Below, piece after piece: positions 32,289-33,747 of a DNA stretch of 33,747 nt. Position 1 is the stretch's first letter; the number at the start of each line of letters is the position of its first letter. Position numbers and translations under genes: made by a program. The stretch is taken from contig NZ_JOCQ01000092.1 in assembly GCF_000720725.1 (NCBI RefSeq), forward strand, positions 1 to 33,747, in the 5' to 3' direction. This DNA is from Streptomyces rimosus subsp. rimosus. GTDB taxonomy: Bacteria; Actinomycetota; Actinomycetes; Streptomycetales; Streptomycetaceae. A model generated the notes under the pieces. That model saw nothing but the letters and a program-made list of their open reading frames with translations. It ran no database searches and was not told where the DNA came from.

Positions 32289-33747
32289 AGACCTCACCAC
32301 CGGACAGGGGACCGGCATCCGGCAAAGGCCCGGCGCCCGGCAAGGGCTCGGCACTGGCCGAGGTGTGGCCGCTGTCACCGCTGCAGGAAGGCATGCTCTT
32401 CCACGCCGACTTCGACGCCCAGGGCCCCGACGTCTACGTCATCCAGCGCACCCTGACGATCGACGGCCCGCTGGACCCGACCCGCTGGCGCGCCGCGTGG
32501 CAGGCCCTGCTCGCCCGCCATGCGGCGCTCCGCGCCGGCTTCCACCGCCGCAGGTCCGGCGAAGCCGTCCAGCTCATCACCCGCGAAGCCGCCCTGCCCT
32601 GGCGCGAGAGCGACCTCTCGCACCTGCCGGAGGCCGACGCGCTCGCCGAGACCGGCCGGCTGGCCGCCGAGGAGTGCGCGGAACGCTTCGACCTGGGCGT
32701 GGCACCGCTGCTGCGACTGCTCCTCGTCCGCCTCGGCCCCGACCGGCACATCATGGTGCTGACGGCACATCACATCCTGCTGGACGGCTGGTCGATGCCG
32801 ATCCTCTTCGACGAGGCGACCGCGGTGTACGCGGCGGACGGCGACGCCTCGGGCCTGCCCCGTACCCGCTCCTACCGCGACTACCTCGCCTGGCTGGCCC
32901 GGCAGGACAAGGACGCCGCACGGGCCGCGTGGCGCGCCGAACTGGCCGGGGACGGCGAGCCGACGCTCGTCGCCCCCGCGGACCCGGCCCGCGCCCCGGC
33001 CCTCCCCGACCAGGCCGTGGCGGACCTGCCCGCCGCACTCACCCGCGCCATCACCGACCTGGCCCGCCGCCACGGCCTGACCGCCAACACCGTGGTCCAG
33101 GGCGCCTGGGCCCTGCTGCTGGCCCGCCTCTCCGGACGCGTCGACGTGGTCTACGGCACGACGGTGGCCGGCCGCCCGCCGGAACTCCCGGGCGTCGAGT
33201 CGATGGTCGGCCTCTTCATCAACACCGTGCCGGTACGCGTACGCCTCGACGCTCAGCAGCCCGTACTGGGCCTGCTCAAGGACGTACAGGCACGCCAGTC
33301 CGCGCTGCTGCCGCACCAGCACCTGGGCCTCGCCGAGATCCAGAAGCACGCCGGTCCCGGCGCGGTCTTCGACACGCTGGTCGTGTACGAGAACTACCCG
33401 CGCCCGGCCGCCGCCCCGGGCGGACCCGGCACCCTCTCCTTCACCACGCTGGCCCTGCGCCAGGCCACCCACTACCCGCTGACCCTGGGCATCCTCCCCG
33501 GCGACCGCCTCGAAGTGGAGGTCTCCTACCGCCCCGACCTGATCACCCCCGAACTGGCCCGCGCCCTGACCGGACGGCTGGTGCGGGTGCTGGAGCAGGT
33601 GGTGGCCGATCCGTCGGTGCCGGTGGGCCGGATCGGCGTGCTGGGCGGGGAGGAACGGCGGCTGGTCGTGGAGGAGTGGAATGCGACGGCCGGGGAGGTG
33701 GCGGGGCCGTCGGTGCCGGAGCTGTTCGCGCGGCGGGTGGCGTCGGC
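32285..33747 (+). CDS. Second nonribosomal peptide synthetase, partial (C-A start)
   Basis: Starts at GTG 32285, overlapping the stop of the first synthetase (GTGA), and is open to the end of the window (487 codons seen). A short basic, Gly/Pro-rich N-terminal tail (VKTSPPDRGPASGKGPAPGKG) is followed by a complete condensation domain: VWPLSPLQEGMLFHADF, AHHILLDGWSMPILFDE (intact HHxxxDG, 32768-32788), TVVQGAWALLLARLSGR, VYGTTVAGRPPELPGVESMVG, VFDTLVVYENYP. The LSPLQEGMLFH opening marks a D-donor-accepting domain, which fits the active epimerization domain at the end of the upstream protein. An adenylation domain begins at about 33700 (SVPELFARRVA) and is cut off, so its substrate and the number of modules are unknown. 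Confidence 0.92.
   Translation, partial: MKTSPPDRGPASGKGPAPGKGSALAEVWPLSPLQEGMLFHADFDAQGPDVYVIQRTLTIDGPLDPTRWRAAWQALLARHAALRAGFHRRRSGEAVQLITREAALPWRESDLSHLPEADALAETGRLAAEECAERFDLGVAPLLRLLLVRLGPDRHIMVLTAHHILLDGWSMPILFDEATAVYAADGDASGLPRTRSYRDYLAWLARQDKDAARAAWRAELAGDGEPTLVAPADPARAPALPDQAVADLPAALTRAITDLARRHGLTANTVVQGAWALLLARLSGRVDVVYGTTVAGRPPELPGVESMVGLFINTVPVRVRLDAQQPVLGLLKDVQARQSALLPHQHLGLAEIQKHAGPGAVFDTLVVYENYPRPAAAPGGPGTLSFTTLALRQATHYPLTLGILPGDRLEVEVSYRPDLITPELARALTGRLVRVLEQVVADPSVPVGRIGVLGGEERRLVVEEWNATAGEVAGPSVPELFARRVAS

Noticed and set aside
1..33747. CRISPR arrays, rRNA genes or classical riboswitches
   Set aside because: No regularly spaced repeats, no rRNA-like sequence and no recognisable riboswitch core was seen on either strand.

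Overview
The window is high-GC actinobacterial DNA. GC-rich third codon positions, GTG starts, rare TTA codons, an XRE/DUF397 pair, an OFA-type oxalate operon and an ebo-type remnant all point to Streptomyces or a close relative. The left 13 kb is chromosomal background. The right 20 kb is the left border of a nonribosomal peptide cluster that runs off the window.

Positions 1-13,100: a deletion scar that fuses the first codons of a TatD-type gene to the tail of an alkaline-phosphatase-superfamily gene (37-881); a Tat-exported sugar phosphate isomerase-like protein; a chorismate mutase; a PASTA-domain lipoprotein; a tightly coupled minus-strand operon of TPP decarboxylase, formyl-CoA:oxalate CoA-transferase, NDP-forming acyl-CoA synthetase and OFA transporter (10,008 down to 3,419) with a GntR-like palindrome upstream; tRNA-Leu(GAG) with a terminator; and a small accessory group consisting of a frameshifted methyltransferase, a small unknown protein, an XRE/DUF5753 regulator and a DUF397 protein.

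Positions 13,600-33,747: a LAL (LuxR-type ATPase) regulator; a type I-beta DAHP synthase; an orphan IS630-type helix-turn-helix protein; a StrR-family regulator; an ABC exporter; a two-module NRPS; and the start of a second NRPS. The order StrR regulator, ABC exporter, two-module NRPS, next NRPS matches the core of glycopeptide antibiotic (GPA) clusters such as balhimycin. The first adenylation domain reads DAYHLGMLCK, one residue from a 4-hydroxyphenylglycine (Hpg) code, and a dedicated DAHP synthase suits that shikimate-derived monomer. An exact StrR/Bbr box (GTCCAA-N17-TTGGAC) lies between the StrR gene and the exporter.

Most interesting points: module 1 carries condensation and epimerization domains that have each lost the catalytic His, although the next C domain looks D-accepting; the second A domain has a code I cannot assign; both pathway regulators contain a TTA codon (bldA control); and a repeated GGTAGGGGTRCCCCG element flanks the orphan HTH gene and precedes the StrR gene. 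I infer an Hpg-initiated GPA-like or related linear aryl-glycine peptide, possibly of the complestatin/kistamicin (type V) kind. The window lacks the oxygenases, halogenases and Hpg genes needed to settle this.
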